A stretch of 48,400 nt of DNA from positions 3,717-52,116 of the forward strand of contig NW_019091543.1 of the NCBI RefSeq assembly GCF_001949145.1, written 5' to 3'. A program made the translations under genes and the position numbers. Below the pieces are notes generated by a model. It was not told the DNA's origin. It did no database searches and saw only the letters and a list, made by a program, of their open reading frames with translations. Below are positions 1-11,054 of the stretch, in pieces. The first letter of the stretch is position 1. The number at the start of each line of letters is the position of its first letter. The stretch is from Acanthaster planci. Taxonomy: Eukaryota > Echinodermata > Asteroidea > Valvatida > Acanthasteridae.

Positions 1-1365
1 CCGGTTGCAGGTGATTTTGGTCACAGATGTTGTATGCTCGACGTACGAGTGTTCTGTTGACGGAGGCCTTGATGCTGGGGTGGTGGAATGACCGGTTGTT
101 CAGGTAGCGGTCAGTGTGTGTGGGCTTCCTATATACTGTGTGGGATAGGGTGCCATCTTGTAGTCTTGAAACCTCGACATCCAAGAATGCAATGCGTCCG
201 TCTTGTTCCTTCTCCATGGTGAATTGGATGTCGTTGTGTTGGCTGTTGAGGTGTTGAAGGAACAGCTGGAGGTCTTGTGGGCTGTGTGGCTAGACGACAA
301 AAGTGTCATCCACATACCGGATCCATACACTGGGCTTGAGGTCTGCGGAGAAGAGGGCTGTCTGCGCAAATTCTTCCATGAACAGGTCTGCCAGAACCGG
401 GGATAGAGGCGATCCCATGGAGGTTCCGGAAGACTGCTCGAAGAATTTGTCTCTCCACTGGAAGCAGGAAGATGATATGCAGCTGATCAGGAGATCGTGG
501 ATTTGATGTGGTGTGAGGTTGGTCTGGTCGCTGAGTAAGGGATCTTGAAGTAACCTATCCTTGGCGATGGTGCATGCTTCGGATGTGGGTACATTAGTGA
601 AGAGAGAGACCACTTCGAAGCTGACCATTATGTCTGTGGGGTGTAGAGACAACCCGTTGATGAACTGGGCGAACTGGTCCGAGTTCTTGATATGATATGG
701 GGTGTTGCCGACCAGAGGGTGAAGGATCTTGGTGAGGTGCCTGGCGGTGTTGTAGGTGGGGCCGCCTCGGGAAGCTACAATGGGTCGTAGTGGGATACTG
801 GTCTTGTGTATCTTGGGCTGGCCAAAGAATCTTGGACATCTTGTACTGGAGGGTTGAAGCTGTCGGTATAGGGCCATGGAGATGCTGACCGTTGGAGGGC
901 TAGGAGCTTAGCCTGGAATCTCTTTTGGATGGAAGGTATGGGGTTCTTGTGAAGGGGCCAGTAGGCACCCAACTCAAGAATATCCTGCACCTTACGGTCA
1001 TAGTCAGCTTTGTCCATGACGACGGTTGTGTTCCCCTTGTCTGCAGTGAGGAAGTGGATGGAGTGATCTCTTCGTAGGTTGTTGATGGCTTGCTGTTTGG
1101 TCTTGGAGATGTTGGGCTTGACGGGCTTGTGGTTCTTGAGGGCTTGGCTGATGTGGAGGCGGGCGTAGTCTGCAGCGCTCTTGTTCAGGTGGCGAAAGGC
1201 TGGCTCAACAGACTGGATATAAAGCTGCCCAGAGTACAAGCCACAGGGACATTTTTCAGTGTGAGAATCAAGGTATAAGCCGTGGCTTATATTCTGAATG
1301 TTCAGATGTTGGGAGCCTGCTGAGCAGGAATAATGATAATAAATCATTGTCTTTATATAAAACAA
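1..1365 (-). mobile_element. Penelope-like element, reverse transcriptase fragment (decayed)
   Basis: Reads on the minus strand from about 1365 down and runs off the left edge. The N-terminal part carries the ADKGNTTVVMDKADYD block (about 1050-990) typical of Penelope-like RTs. It is followed by the PKIHK...PLRPI block (about 820-780), the GTSMGSPLSPVLADLFME block (about 430-370) and the catalytic YVDDTFVV block (about 315-293). Two lesions are visible. One is a frameshift near 880-890, joining the ADKGN frame to the PKIHK frame. The other is an in-frame TAG at 290-292 directly after YVDDTFVV, where related elements usually have Trp. After it the same frame stays open to position 1 (FLDVEV, YRKPTHTDRYLNN). 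The GIY-YIG end would lie left of the window. It sits antisense inside an intron of the collagen gene. Family assignment is firm; the clade is not determined. Confidence 0.9.
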
Positions 1366-1598
1366 ATCATGTTGGATACTGTGCAGCTTATTAATGCACT
1401 GTAGTTTTTAATAGTTCTTACTATTCACATAAAATCCATTCTGAGGATTCTCATTAAATGTGCAGAAGCTGCTTGAGGTGGTGTTGATATAAGGAAACTA
1501 GAAAACCTAGAGAAAAATCCTCTTGGCACAGGAGACAATCAACAAAATGTCTACTCACATTCCACAGAGGATTTTTGTTCAACTCTTTCACTTTGCAG

Positions 1599-1708
1599 GG
1601 GGNNACCTTGGTTTAATGGGACTGACTGGTGAGGTTGGAGATCCTGGTGAAAAAGGAGATAAAGGAGACGTGGGTGAACCAGGTCCTCGAGGACCAAAGG
1701 GTGAACAG
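1599..1708 (+). CDS. Collagen exon: 12 Gly-X-Y triplets (contains NN)
   Basis: Acceptor TTTGCAG ends at 1598 and donor GT is at 1709. The interval is 110 bases including two Ns at 1603-1604. Without the Ns it is exactly 108 nt, opening GGG GAC CTT GGT and reading 12 perfect Gly-X-Y triplets to GEQ. 108 nt (2 x 54) is a standard fibrillar-collagen exon size, so the Ns are probably spurious padding. Confidence 0.92.
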
Positions 1709-4700
1709 GTTAGATGACTCCCACTTCCTACCAAACTCCACCCATAATAAAGGAAACTTGTCCTCACTTTCAAATCACGAACATTGTCCTTGGTCAGTTT
1801 ATCTGGGAAGAAATGACATTGTGTTGTTTTGTCTCTGCTGACGTAGCTTTAATCATTTGTAAGATTTCCGTTTAATACTGAATGTGAGTATGTCTCAGAT
1901 TCTGATCTGTTATGTGGACAAACAGTTCTCTACCACCTTGAGAGAGTTCGAAGTGACAATGTGATTCTAAATGCTTTTATATGCACCCGTCAATTACTGG
2001 CACTCTGTTCATCATAGTGGTCAGTAATGAACTGGTCATTTTTAATCAGATTTAACTGTAGCTTTACACATTTGAAGTTGAGGGAAAAGCTTTTGTCATC
2101 TTCACTTTTGTGTGTTTGTTTCTCTTAGGGTGTTGAAGGACCTCAGGGACCAATGGGACCAGAAGGTCCCCCGGGTCCACGGGTAAGTGAGAAGTTGACC
2201 CATGTAGTCAAGGGATAAGTACACAGTTCATCAACTGACCATTTTGGTTCAAGAAACACAGGCATTGGTCAATGGCATCTCAAAACTTGGGATTCCCATT
2301 TGGGAATATGAAGCATTTCTTGTGGACAAGAGCAGTGTCCTGATGTTGTTTCTGAAACAAGCTGATTTCAAGGCACCATCTGTTGGGACATTGGAATGGA
2401 CATCAGGACCTAATAGTATGAGTTTTATCAAGCTTCAAATAAGTGCTCAGTTTCAATGCCAAGCAAAAACCAGCTTTGAACTAGTCCTAAGCAATGCATA
2501 ACACATAACATCTTGACCGGTAATGACTAATTTTTTTTCAAAATGTCTTTAAATGTCTAAACAGTTAAAACCAGAGATACCAGCAGTGGACTGCCATCTC
2601 ACTATTTTTCTATCTAGAACAGCTGGTATTCATGATGAAAACTTGCCATTTTCAAGATGTTCTTTGAGATGTATATGAAGCTCTGTCATTAAAATATAAT
2701 TGTATTGACTGATTTTATCTTGAGAATGCAGATCTCTTATTCAGTAAACAGATCTAACACTGTCAAAACAGATGTTACATTAAATGTTTTGAATTTGTTA
2801 AGGTTCATTCTCGATACTGACTTTCCAAAAACTGGAAAAGCATGTCTGTTTCCGTTATTTAAAAAACTGTTGAAAATAATTGTTTTCGCTGATTTCCGTC
2901 TCTGTGGGTAACTAATCTCCTGTTTGTAACTCCCATTTCCAATAAAAATGTTAACAACACATTGTAAAAGTAACAGACTAACCAAGTAACAAAACGAGAA
3001 AAGTTGCATTAGTCAACAATTAAACAAACAAGAACTTGGATATTTATTAGAACCAGTGATTGATATTAAAGAGGTAAATGTATGCATGTATTTTAGGATA
3101 ATACTTTCATTTCTTGGTTTACCACAGGGAGTCCCAGGACCACCTGGACCACAAGGTCCACGTGGAGACACTGGCATCAAGGGAGATATAGGACCTGCAG
3201 TAAGTCAACTATCTGTCCCTTTCCACGAGCCTGTCTACTCTTGTTACCGCTAGAGTGACTCACAGTGCCCATTAGCCTCTTTATCTTATTTTTCTTGTTT
3301 ACATTGCTGTGTACATATTTTTTGAACTCTTGTGAAGCTTTAATTACAGTTTCCTGTCTTCTGCAGTAAGGATTCTTTAAGGTTTTCAGCATGTCGCATT
3401 TAATCGAGATGGCCTTTATTTACATCTGCCTACTTTTCCACAGAAATCACTGTTTTTCAATTCTCTGGACTCTTCATTCTGTGGCCTGTAAGATGTACAA
3501 TTGTGGCATCATCTGTATTCACATTCTCTTTTGTCTTTTCTGTTTTATTATCAGGGACCACCTGGACCTCCAGTAAGTATTAATTACAAAACAAGTGTAT
3601 ATAATTTATAAAGTTAAGTGTATTCCATAAATCAGATTAAGTGAAGTAAATGAAATAATTAAAGTGGGAAATCACAACTTTTTCTTTGGGTAAATTTATG
3701 AATTTCTACTTTATTATCTCTTTCTGTTGCCAATTTAGGGACCAGAAGCAAGTGCAGCAGTAAGTATTTAAAATAATTTCAGTTTCCAAATAAAGTAAAT
3801 AACTTGTCAGCCCCCTAACAATGAGATATCCCCTGATTTCAATATGATTTTACACACAACCCAGAGTGTTAGGGTTGTTGTATCTTTGAAATTATTTTCT
3901 TAGATTCTTTGAATCTTGTGACATTTTGGAAACAAATTTCCTCTATTCTCTGTAGTACCTGCAAGCTTTGTTGGATCAAGGCATCCTGAACATCCGTCCA
4001 GACCTCTACCCCAATTTCTCTCCAGACTTCCCAGGAGGGACTTATGCCCCATTCACTGCTGCCCCTGGAGGTGGTGGTGGTGGACCAGGGGAAGCCAGTA
4101 GTAGTGGCAGTAGCTATGAAGGATCAGTCAAGAGACGTAGGAGAGCAGCTGGTGATGACCCGTTTGCTGGCATGGATCCAGACACTGGTCCTTACAAAGA
4201 GTTTGAAGACAATCAGATACCTGAGAGTGCAGAGGACTACTTCTATTCTGATTACGGAGAATTACCAGAAGTAAGTTTTCTGTTTCAGGGAATAATTTAA
4301 CAGGAATCTTTTCTTTTTAACACAAGTTTGTTTTAACACAATGCTCTGCTGCTGGCCATGAAGAACTGACGGTGCTACAGAAAGTCCTTTTTCTTGAAGG
4401 AGGGGCCTCCTGTTGCAACACTATTGTATTGATGCTTTTGTTTTTTGTTTTTTTTCACAGGCCTACATGGAAGCCTTGGTGCAGCTCTTCACATCTCTTC
4501 GTGCACTGAAAGAGGAGATGGAACAGATGAAAAACCCCATTGGTTCCATCAAGAACCCTGCTCGAACCTGCAAGGACCTGTATCTTAGCCACAAGGATTT
4601 CCCAGACGGTAGGCCTCCTGCGTTGGAGATTTCACATTCTTATATATGCTTCACCAGAAGTTTGTAATGCCATTGGCCAACTGATTCTGGTAATCTTGGT

Positions 4701-7700
4701 GGACAGTTTGAAGACTTCTGCTCAAGTAAACAAGATATTGTAGGTTTTAATCTAAGTCAGCTCAGTATGTTTTTGCAACAAGCTTGCAGAGTATATTGTT
4801 CTTTTAGTGTTTTATTAGTGAAGGGCCAAACTTTGTGTTAAATTGTCATTATCCATAAAAAAATTTATGTTCGTCTTAAGTTGCCCATTTCGATTTTTGA
4901 TCTTGTTGAGCTTTTTAAAAGGAAAAGAAACAAAAGGTACATCTTTCTATTTCCCTTCCAACTTGGTTTCTGCATCTTTGATCATCTTGTCTCTTTTGGA
5001 TTAATTGGTCATCCTGCAGGTCATTATTGGGTGGATCCCAACCAGGGATGTACCAAAGATGCCTTGGAGGTCTTTTGCAACATGACTGCTGAAGGAGAGA
5101 CCTGTATCTATCCTGATCAACAAGGAGATGATGTACGTAGCAAAATATTTCCGCAGTGCATGTGTTATTTAAGCTAGCACACACCCAACCCCACCTTCTG
5201 AGGTTGTGTTGTTGTACTCTAAGTACAGACTGGGGACAAACATGGTGTAAGTTTTATCAGTAAGGCCGTGTCCGAAACAGGCTTCCAGAGCTACGGCTAG
5301 GTCTAATGTCTGCGTATCTCCATGCATTTCCAGTGGAGTGAAGACCTAGACCTAGCTCTAGGCAATAGATTTGGACGCAGCCTAAGCTACCAAAATCACT
5401 TCCATATTTCCTTAAAAGACATGCATAGAGCACAATCAAATTGTGACATTGATATAAGAAATCTGAACTGTTCACTTTGTTTTAACTAATCCCCTTTCCA
5501 TTTTAGGGACATTTTACATTTAAGCTCAGTAATTTCAATAAAATTGTAATATCTTGTAAAATCGAGAAAAAAAATAGAAAAGTACAGGGGGAGTGTCTGG
5601 TTACCTGTCTCTCGGCAGGTATGACATCAAAATTGGCATTGGTTTTAAACCATGAAAATAACAAATGTATGTGGTTTATTTGAGTATGTTTAGACTACAA
5701 TGAGTCAACAAACATACTGTTCTCGTTTTCCTTAAAAATTATTTGGTGAAAGGGAAATTCACTACGTGCTTTCATAATGAACTCCTTTAACCATTTATTT
5801 ACTGCTTAACCATTCCACCCTAGTAAGTTGTTCCCAGGAACACTACAAAGGTTAAAATATATTTGCACATGCAACTATTTTGTCGAAATATACAAATTTT
5901 AATGTACCTTCTCATTCATTCTGTCTTATTACCAGATTAAAAAAGTAAGAGGCAACATGTTTTAATGCATGAAGTTGAAGCACTTTTTTGTTGCTTTGGT
6001 CTTAGATATTTATTTCTTGGCATGCAAAGATGTTCCCCAAGAATTAATTTTGCATCAGCTTCCTGACATTGCATAATGTAATTTGAAATTTAACAGTAGT
6101 GTCTAACTGTAGACCACTTCAGTTGAATGACTAATACCCATCTTGATTGGACTGCCTTGAAATTCTTAAGTAATGAAGCTGCAATCCTGCATCTATACTT
6201 CACTAAAGTTGTCAAGTCAGGGGAAGAGTTAGCCTAGTTTCATTCTCTTTTAGCCCATGAGTTGGTGCTGCCCAATTGCATTTTAGCCACTTAACTTTTC
6301 TATTTGCTTCCTTTTGTGAAACTGCACAATTTTTATTCTTGATGACAAACGCATACATCCCAAATCACTGTATAATCAATGTACTGATATATATAAAGAA
6401 ACTCTTAGTTTGTCATCAGAAAATGACAAATAGGTTTACACAATGCTCAAAATATTCAGCTTAAAATATACCCAGCCTGGGGATAAATAAGTACTCACCA
6501 TCTTTGCAATTTTGTTGTCTTTGTGTAACTTACAAAATTTTATAATTGAAAAAGCTAATGATTTATCAAAAAAAGCATTGCTCTGCTATTAATTTGTAGT
6601 CATTAGTTCAAAATAACAACTTCATCACGTTTTGTTAGAACATGAACAGCAAAGAATAGTAATATTATTCCTAACATTGTTTGCACCATAGTTTAACCAA
6701 CATCCTATTTTTGCAAAAGTTAATTTGGAAGCAAGGATCATATTGTTTACGTCACACTACTTTCCCCCCTTTTTGGGTAGACAAAACCATCCTATCTCAG
6801 AGAGTTTAAAAACTGTTTTGGATAGAACTTGAAAGGGCAGATATTCCACCAACAATTCACAAGTCCAAATATGAACTGATGAAGTAATTTGGATGGACAA
6901 GCTTAATTTCAAGCATAATCTTGTAATATTTTCAAATAAGATTAAAATTTGATTTTCTTTTAATGGCTGTTCAATTGCCTTCTCCAGCTTACTCCCCCAT
7001 TCCTTCTCTTTGCTGCCTGTGTGATTTGCATCATTTGTTTCTGGGAATGTTAACCTTTCTTGGTCTCTTGTGTCTTTTTCTCTCTCTCTCTCCCTGTATG
7101 TGCATTCTAATACATCTGTGGGGAAGCCTGAGGATTACCTCCAGGAAGATGTGGTACACAAATTTAGACTTCAGTTTTATGTTTGTTTCCACTATCTTAT
7201 TCACCGTCTGACTCAGTTTACTGATGCCGATTTTGTATGACTGCTTACATTATTTCTGAACATCATAAACACTCAGTTATAATTGTGCCCAGACTTTGTG
7301 CCGATAATTAGTTGATTGGGACTTTTTTAAGCATATGAGTCAACAAAGTCACGACACACAAGTGACAGCAAAATGACTTGATCTCCATGCATGTAATTTG
7401 TATTGTTTGAGACTTCATCAGTCATTAATGATAATTTTTAGAATAAGCAACTTGTACTTTTCATGTTGACCATTGGTTGGAGTTTGAGATACATTTTCTA
7501 TCAAATTACATTGTTTACGTGACATGAATTTATTCAATAATGGTAAAAGTAAAATTGCAACTATGCACATATTTGATATTCAGAAATCCAATCACTTTGG
7601 TATCATAGTCAAACTATAACACAACTCTCACTTAATGACTGAATGTACCCTGACAATGCAAAAGGGCATGCTCAGTACCGTCTTCATTTCCAGGTTGTAT

Positions 7701-10700
7701 TCCATATGCAAGATAAATGGTGAATTTTGTTAGTGAATATGTTTGCAAAGGTACTCGTTTGCATGATATTTGAGTTGACCGTGACTACTTTCCACTCCAA
7801 ACTATGTTGAAATGTTGAAGTTACTATGTACAAATCATCATTTTTCTAAATTGAAAAGAAATTTGTTATTTCATTTATACCACTGAAAACAGAATAATTT
7901 AAGTTTTTTTAACTGGAGATTTGATGGAATATTTTTCTGAAAATGTTGGATAGTGTCATAAGGGTTTAATTTTTTGTGTGTTTGATAATGACATGTGTTA
8001 AAAAAAATTACCATGAATAGTTTATATTACACCATCTGGCAAGAGGACTCGTCAATACTGGACTCCAATATCAACAATTTCTTGCTGAACCATATGCAAC
8101 ATACTACCGAAAGTATTTCAACAGCAGTCTGGTTCAATAAAAATGCAATTTACTTGATGTTTCAAACAGAAAGAGGTGATTCTGAGGAGAATCTGTTAAT
8201 CAATGACTGAAATGATTTGACCCCTCCTGCCACAGACACCTATAAAGAAAACCACATAGCATTCATCTTTCTGAAGCATAGCATTGTTGAGGTTAAGCAA
8301 TCTCATTTGTTTCTCACTATCTTCCTCTTTTTTTTTAGTTGCGAGGTTACCGAAAAAGCAAGCCAGGCTCATGGTTCAGTGAAACAAAGTCAAGTCCGGT
8401 ATGTGTTCTACAGATGAAATAGAATACAGGTGTAACATGGCTCGAGGGTGGATTGTCCGTGTTCGCTCCTCAAGGTAACAGAAATTGACAACCTTTTTCC
8501 TGAGGTGAAGCTAAGGGAAATGTTTGTCAACTTCTGAAACTTTGCGGAGCTAACGTCAACTATCCACATGAAATGAACTGTGCTATCTTTTATTTTACCA
8601 TACTTCAGAAATATTATTCAGTTGCCATCACAATTTCAGGCATCTTTGAAAATAAACCCTTTTCATGCTTATACATGTGTACTTCAACCAGGTGACAGTT
8701 TCACAATAACTTTATAAAGCACACTTATAAACTGTTTTCCTAGTTCACCCAGGGAACAGCTACACTTGCATATATGACTTTTGCATCAATCCTTGCATGC
8801 ATGTCTGGACCAGTGAGAATTTGGCTCTTAATCATGAATATGTATGACATACAGCAATATGTGATGTCTCATACGGTGATATCAATGACGATGGCAACAA
8901 GAAAAGAATTATAACGGGATCTGCTGGACAGTGTTTTCTCATGCAGTTCCCAGTAAATCATTGTGGATGGTCAGGTGTGTGCACATGAAATTTGAGTAGC
9001 AAAAGAGAGGAGGTTACATACCTCCCCCCCGATAAAATCCATTGATCTTTGCTGCTTCTGTTTATGTATGACAATCATCAGTATATTTAACCAACCGGAA
9101 CCCCCCCCCGGGCATTGTGAAGAAGGATTATTTCATCACAGATGTTCAGAAGAATCTACCTTTTTCCCTCACCAGAGCCATATTCACAATGCCACTAACC
9201 AAATGCTACATTTGTAGCTTCTAAAGGGGTAAACCTCTTCCCCCCCCAAAAAAAAAGCAACCTTAATGTAATGTTTATTTCTTTGAAAATAATTGTTAGA
9301 AACTGGGGAGGGTTTGTATCCAATTGAAGCTAAACATTTTCAAAAATGAAAACCTCTTTTAAATCTGATGATATATTGCAGAGATATTCTTGATTACAAG
9401 ACAAATGCTTTTTTGTTCTGTCCACTAAAATTTACCAAAGCAATCAAAATACTTAAACAGCATTAAACGTAATGAGGATACTGAACTGAAGAGTACTCTA
9501 ATGTAACGTTACCACTTCTTTGATTTTCCAGGATTCTTAAATAGGTGAAAGTGGTTAATGTTCCAGAGGTAAATAAGATAAGCACCTTATTACAAATGAA
9601 TGAGGTCAATTGCTCAGGTTCAGCCAAAGCGGTTTTCTCTGAAACAAACTCATAAAACACTGTAAATGTACAATTAAGAAACAACCATTGTCCTCTGAAA
9701 TAAGCATCAGTTTCTTCAAATTAAGAGGTGGAGAGAAATTTGAAAAAAAAAACAGTGGTGTGATAATTCTGGGATTAAATTCAGTGACTGCATGCACTTG
9801 CAAGAAATAATATCTGTATAAACTTCTATTTGACGGAACAAAAAATGAGTACAATTACGTATTCGAGACTGAGCAATGCATCATCAATTTTAAACAAAAT
9901 GTTTAGTTTTGAAAAGTGAACATCCTAAGCTTCAGTTTGATACCAAAAACATCAATTTCTGACAATTATTTTGAAAGAAAATAAATGTTATTTTGAGGTT
10001 GTGTGTTTTGGGGGGTGGGGTCACCCGGTACATTTCAGGAACAGTTCTCTATAACCTAATACGTTTATCCTTAGAATTACATAAACATTTACAGTTATGG
10101 ATATCCTTGTTTTTCCTCAAACTCACCTGTTAATCTATATCAGTCCTAAAAACTGATATCTAGAGGTTTCCCTGCCAATTTCTCACTAGCTTACCTACAG
10201 CAGCATCAGCACTGTTCAGCTGACTTTCCTACGGCTCCTCAGCACCCATGCTACCCAGAATTTCACCTACCTGTGCAGTCGCAGTGTTGGCTGGTATGAC
10301 AAAGAAGAAGGACACTTTGACAAAGCCATTAAACTACAAGGAGCTAATGAGGATGAATTTGGCTACGGTACTCTTTTGGAGCCAACAGTCCTTCTAGATG
10401 AATGCAAGGTAACATTTCAGATATCCTCCCACCCTCAGAAAAAAACAAAAAGGCTACTCTATTGTGATGTGAAATTCCTATGGAAGATTCAAGAAGATGA
10501 ATGATTTTTCAAACGGTGGTGGCTAATGTATTAAAGTCAACACATTCAGATATGGAGACCAGCTAATGTGCACAGACTACTCAATTTTCCAAACAAGGAT
10601 TTCCATCCAACTTTGAAAAATACTCTGATTTGTTCAGTAGTTTAGGGTGACACATCAATAATTTACGCAGGTTTATGAAAGAGACTGGATGACAAGTCTA

Positions 10701-11054
10701 CCAAACCATCTGCCTGAAATCTATCCTTGGAATGGGAACATAATTATGGGCCTTTTTAAATATCAGGGGTCACATTAGGTTTTCAGAATTTACCCTCCAA
10801 AAGACTTGAACAATTGGTTGTCTGTAATTCCTCCTTCCCCCACCCCCTAAAATTGATCTTAAACTGCTCATTGTGAATGTTTTGCTTCTCGTGTATGTTA
10901 CTGTTGTCAGAATAAGCCTGGTAAAGGAGAGACAGTTCTGTTTGTCAACACCACCAAGCTGCAGCAACTCCCCATCATCGACTTTGCAGCCTATGACTTT
11001 GGCCAACGGTCTCAAAGATTTGGTTACAAGGCAGGTCCTGTCTGCTTCAACTAA
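1599..11054 (+). CDS. Fibrillar collagen alpha chain, 3' end (11 exons): triple-helix end, telopeptide and complete C-propeptide
   Basis: Joined exons: 1599-1708, 2129-2182, 3128-3199, 3555-3572, 3739-3759, 3956-4270, 4461-4608, 5020-5132, 8339-8398, 10190-10408, 10911-11054. All junctions are GT-AG and phases agree throughout: phase 0 everywhere except phase 1 between 4608 and 5020. The product is a secreted extracellular-matrix procollagen chain. Visible are 29 uninterrupted Gly-X-Y triplets, a telopeptide with a KRRRR cleavage candidate, a heptad-like segment ([20 protein letters not shown]), then the COLFI domain. COLFI hallmarks are [14 protein letters not shown] (calcium-site residues), [16 protein letters not shown], the NFT glycosylation site and a terminal GPVCFN. 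It has seven cysteines, not eight. DFPDG and GSWFSE resemble clade B (type V/XI) collagens as I recall them, but the missing second Cys recalls pro-alpha2(I). Orthology is not settled. The 5' part lies outside the window. Confidence 0.95.
2129..2182 (+). CDS. Collagen exon: 54 nt, 6 Gly-X-Y triplets
   Basis: Acceptor TCTCTTAG, donor GTAAGT. Encodes [18 protein letters not shown], a textbook 54-nt collagen exon in phase 0. Confidence 0.95.
3128..3199 (+). CDS. Collagen exon: 72 nt, 8 Gly-X-Y triplets
   Basis: Acceptor TACCACAG, donor GTAAGT. Begins [12 protein letters not shown] and ends GDIGPA. Phase 0 at both ends. Confidence 0.95.
3555..3572 (+). CDS. Collagen micro-exon: 18 nt, two triplets (GPPGPP)
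   Basis: Flanked by TTATCAG and GTAAGT. It is only 18 nt but in phase 0 and keeps the Gly-X-Y register between the flanking exons. Very short exons are easily missed by gene finders. Confidence 0.85.
3739..3759 (+). CDS. Collagen micro-exon: 21 nt, helix/telopeptide boundary (GPEASAA)
   Basis: Flanked by CAATTTAG and GTAAGT. One last triplet (GPE) is followed by ASAA, so this exon ends the triple helix and begins the C-telopeptide. Phase 0 on both sides. Confidence 0.85.
3956..4270 (+). CDS. Collagen exon: C-telopeptide and start of the C-propeptide
   Basis: A 315-nt exon (105 codons), acceptor TCTGTAG, donor GTAAGT. Order: [19 protein letters not shown], a Gly/Ser-rich linker with six consecutive Gly, a basic cluster KRRRR at 4130-4144 followed by AAGDDP, then an acidic Tyr-rich stretch ([13 protein letters not shown]). 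The basic cluster fits a furin-type site and AAGDD could suit a procollagen C-proteinase; both are inferences. Confidence 0.93.
4461..4608 (+). CDS. Collagen exon: trimerisation heptads and first COLFI cysteine
   Basis: A 148-nt exon, acceptor TTTTTCACAG, donor GTAGGC, ending in phase 1. Encodes a heptad-like helix, then [11 protein letters not shown] and [11 protein letters not shown]. At 4587-4589 the codon is AGC (Ser), where most fibrillar procollagens have the second C-propeptide cysteine. Confidence 0.95.
5020..5132 (+). CDS. Collagen exon: COLFI calcium-binding/cysteine core
   Basis: A 113-nt exon, acceptor ATCCTGCAG, donor GTACGT. Encodes [18 protein letters not shown] and GETCIYPD. 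The Asp/Asn/Gln/Cys set around DPNQGC matches the known calcium site of fibrillar C-propeptides. Ends in phase 0. Confidence 0.95.
5133..8338 (+). other. Collagen intron, 3.2 kb, no gene seen
   Basis: AT-rich sequence between two COLFI exons whose codons join in phase 0 (GDD to [10 protein letters not shown]). I see no missing COLFI block and no recognisable transposon in it. Confidence 0.7.
8339..8398 (+). CDS. Collagen exon: 60 nt, COLFI segment with PGSWFSE
   Basis: Acceptor TTTTTTAG after a strong T-tract, donor GTATGT. Encodes [20 protein letters not shown]; the PGSWFSE block is characteristic of fibrillar C-propeptides, notably V/XI-type. Phase 0 at both ends. Confidence 0.85.
8399..10189 (+). 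other. Collagen intron, 1.8 kb, no gene seen
   Basis: AT-rich with poly-C tracts near 9026, 9103 and 9241. Searched for a further COLFI exon; none is required, because the flanking exons join in phase when the acceptor at 10189 is used. Confidence 0.6.
10190..10408 (+). CDS. Collagen exon: COLFI core ([12 protein letters not shown] glycosylation site)
   Basis: A 219-nt exon, donor GTAACA. The acceptor CTCACTAG (10182-10189) follows a good pyrimidine tract and gives [18 protein letters not shown] in frame. The nearby CTACAG at 10200 would break the frame. Contains the conserved Asn-Phe-Thr glycosylation site, YLC, the FDKAIKLQG block and DECK. Confidence 0.9.
10911..11054 (+). CDS. Collagen last exon: COLFI C-terminus, stop TAA
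   Basis: Acceptor GTTGTCAG. Encodes 47 residues including [13 protein letters not shown] and the terminal [10 protein letters not shown], then TAA at 11052-11054. The VC-F/L terminus is the standard end of fibrillar procollagens. Confidence 0.95.
   Translation, partial: NKPGKGETVLFVNTTKLQQLPIIDFAAYDFGQRSQRFGYKAGPVCFN

Noticed and set aside
2244-2501. 85-codon open frame in a collagen intron
   Set aside because: No Gly-X-Y or known motif and no splice sites in phase; chance frame.
8640-8691. Possible collagen exon between AG at 8639 and GT at 8692
   Set aside because: 52 nt breaks the frame with both neighbours and encodes nothing like COLFI; the exons 8339-8398 and 10190-10408 already join correctly.
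8744-8812. Possible collagen exon ([13 protein letters not shown]) after CCTAG
   Set aside because: In phase but with no COLFI match in the residues, and not needed to complete the domain.
9111-9195. 11-bp inverted repeat GGCATTGTGAA/TTCACAATGCC
   Set aside because: Short arms with a 60-nt loop and no further structure; could arise by chance in a 48-kb window.
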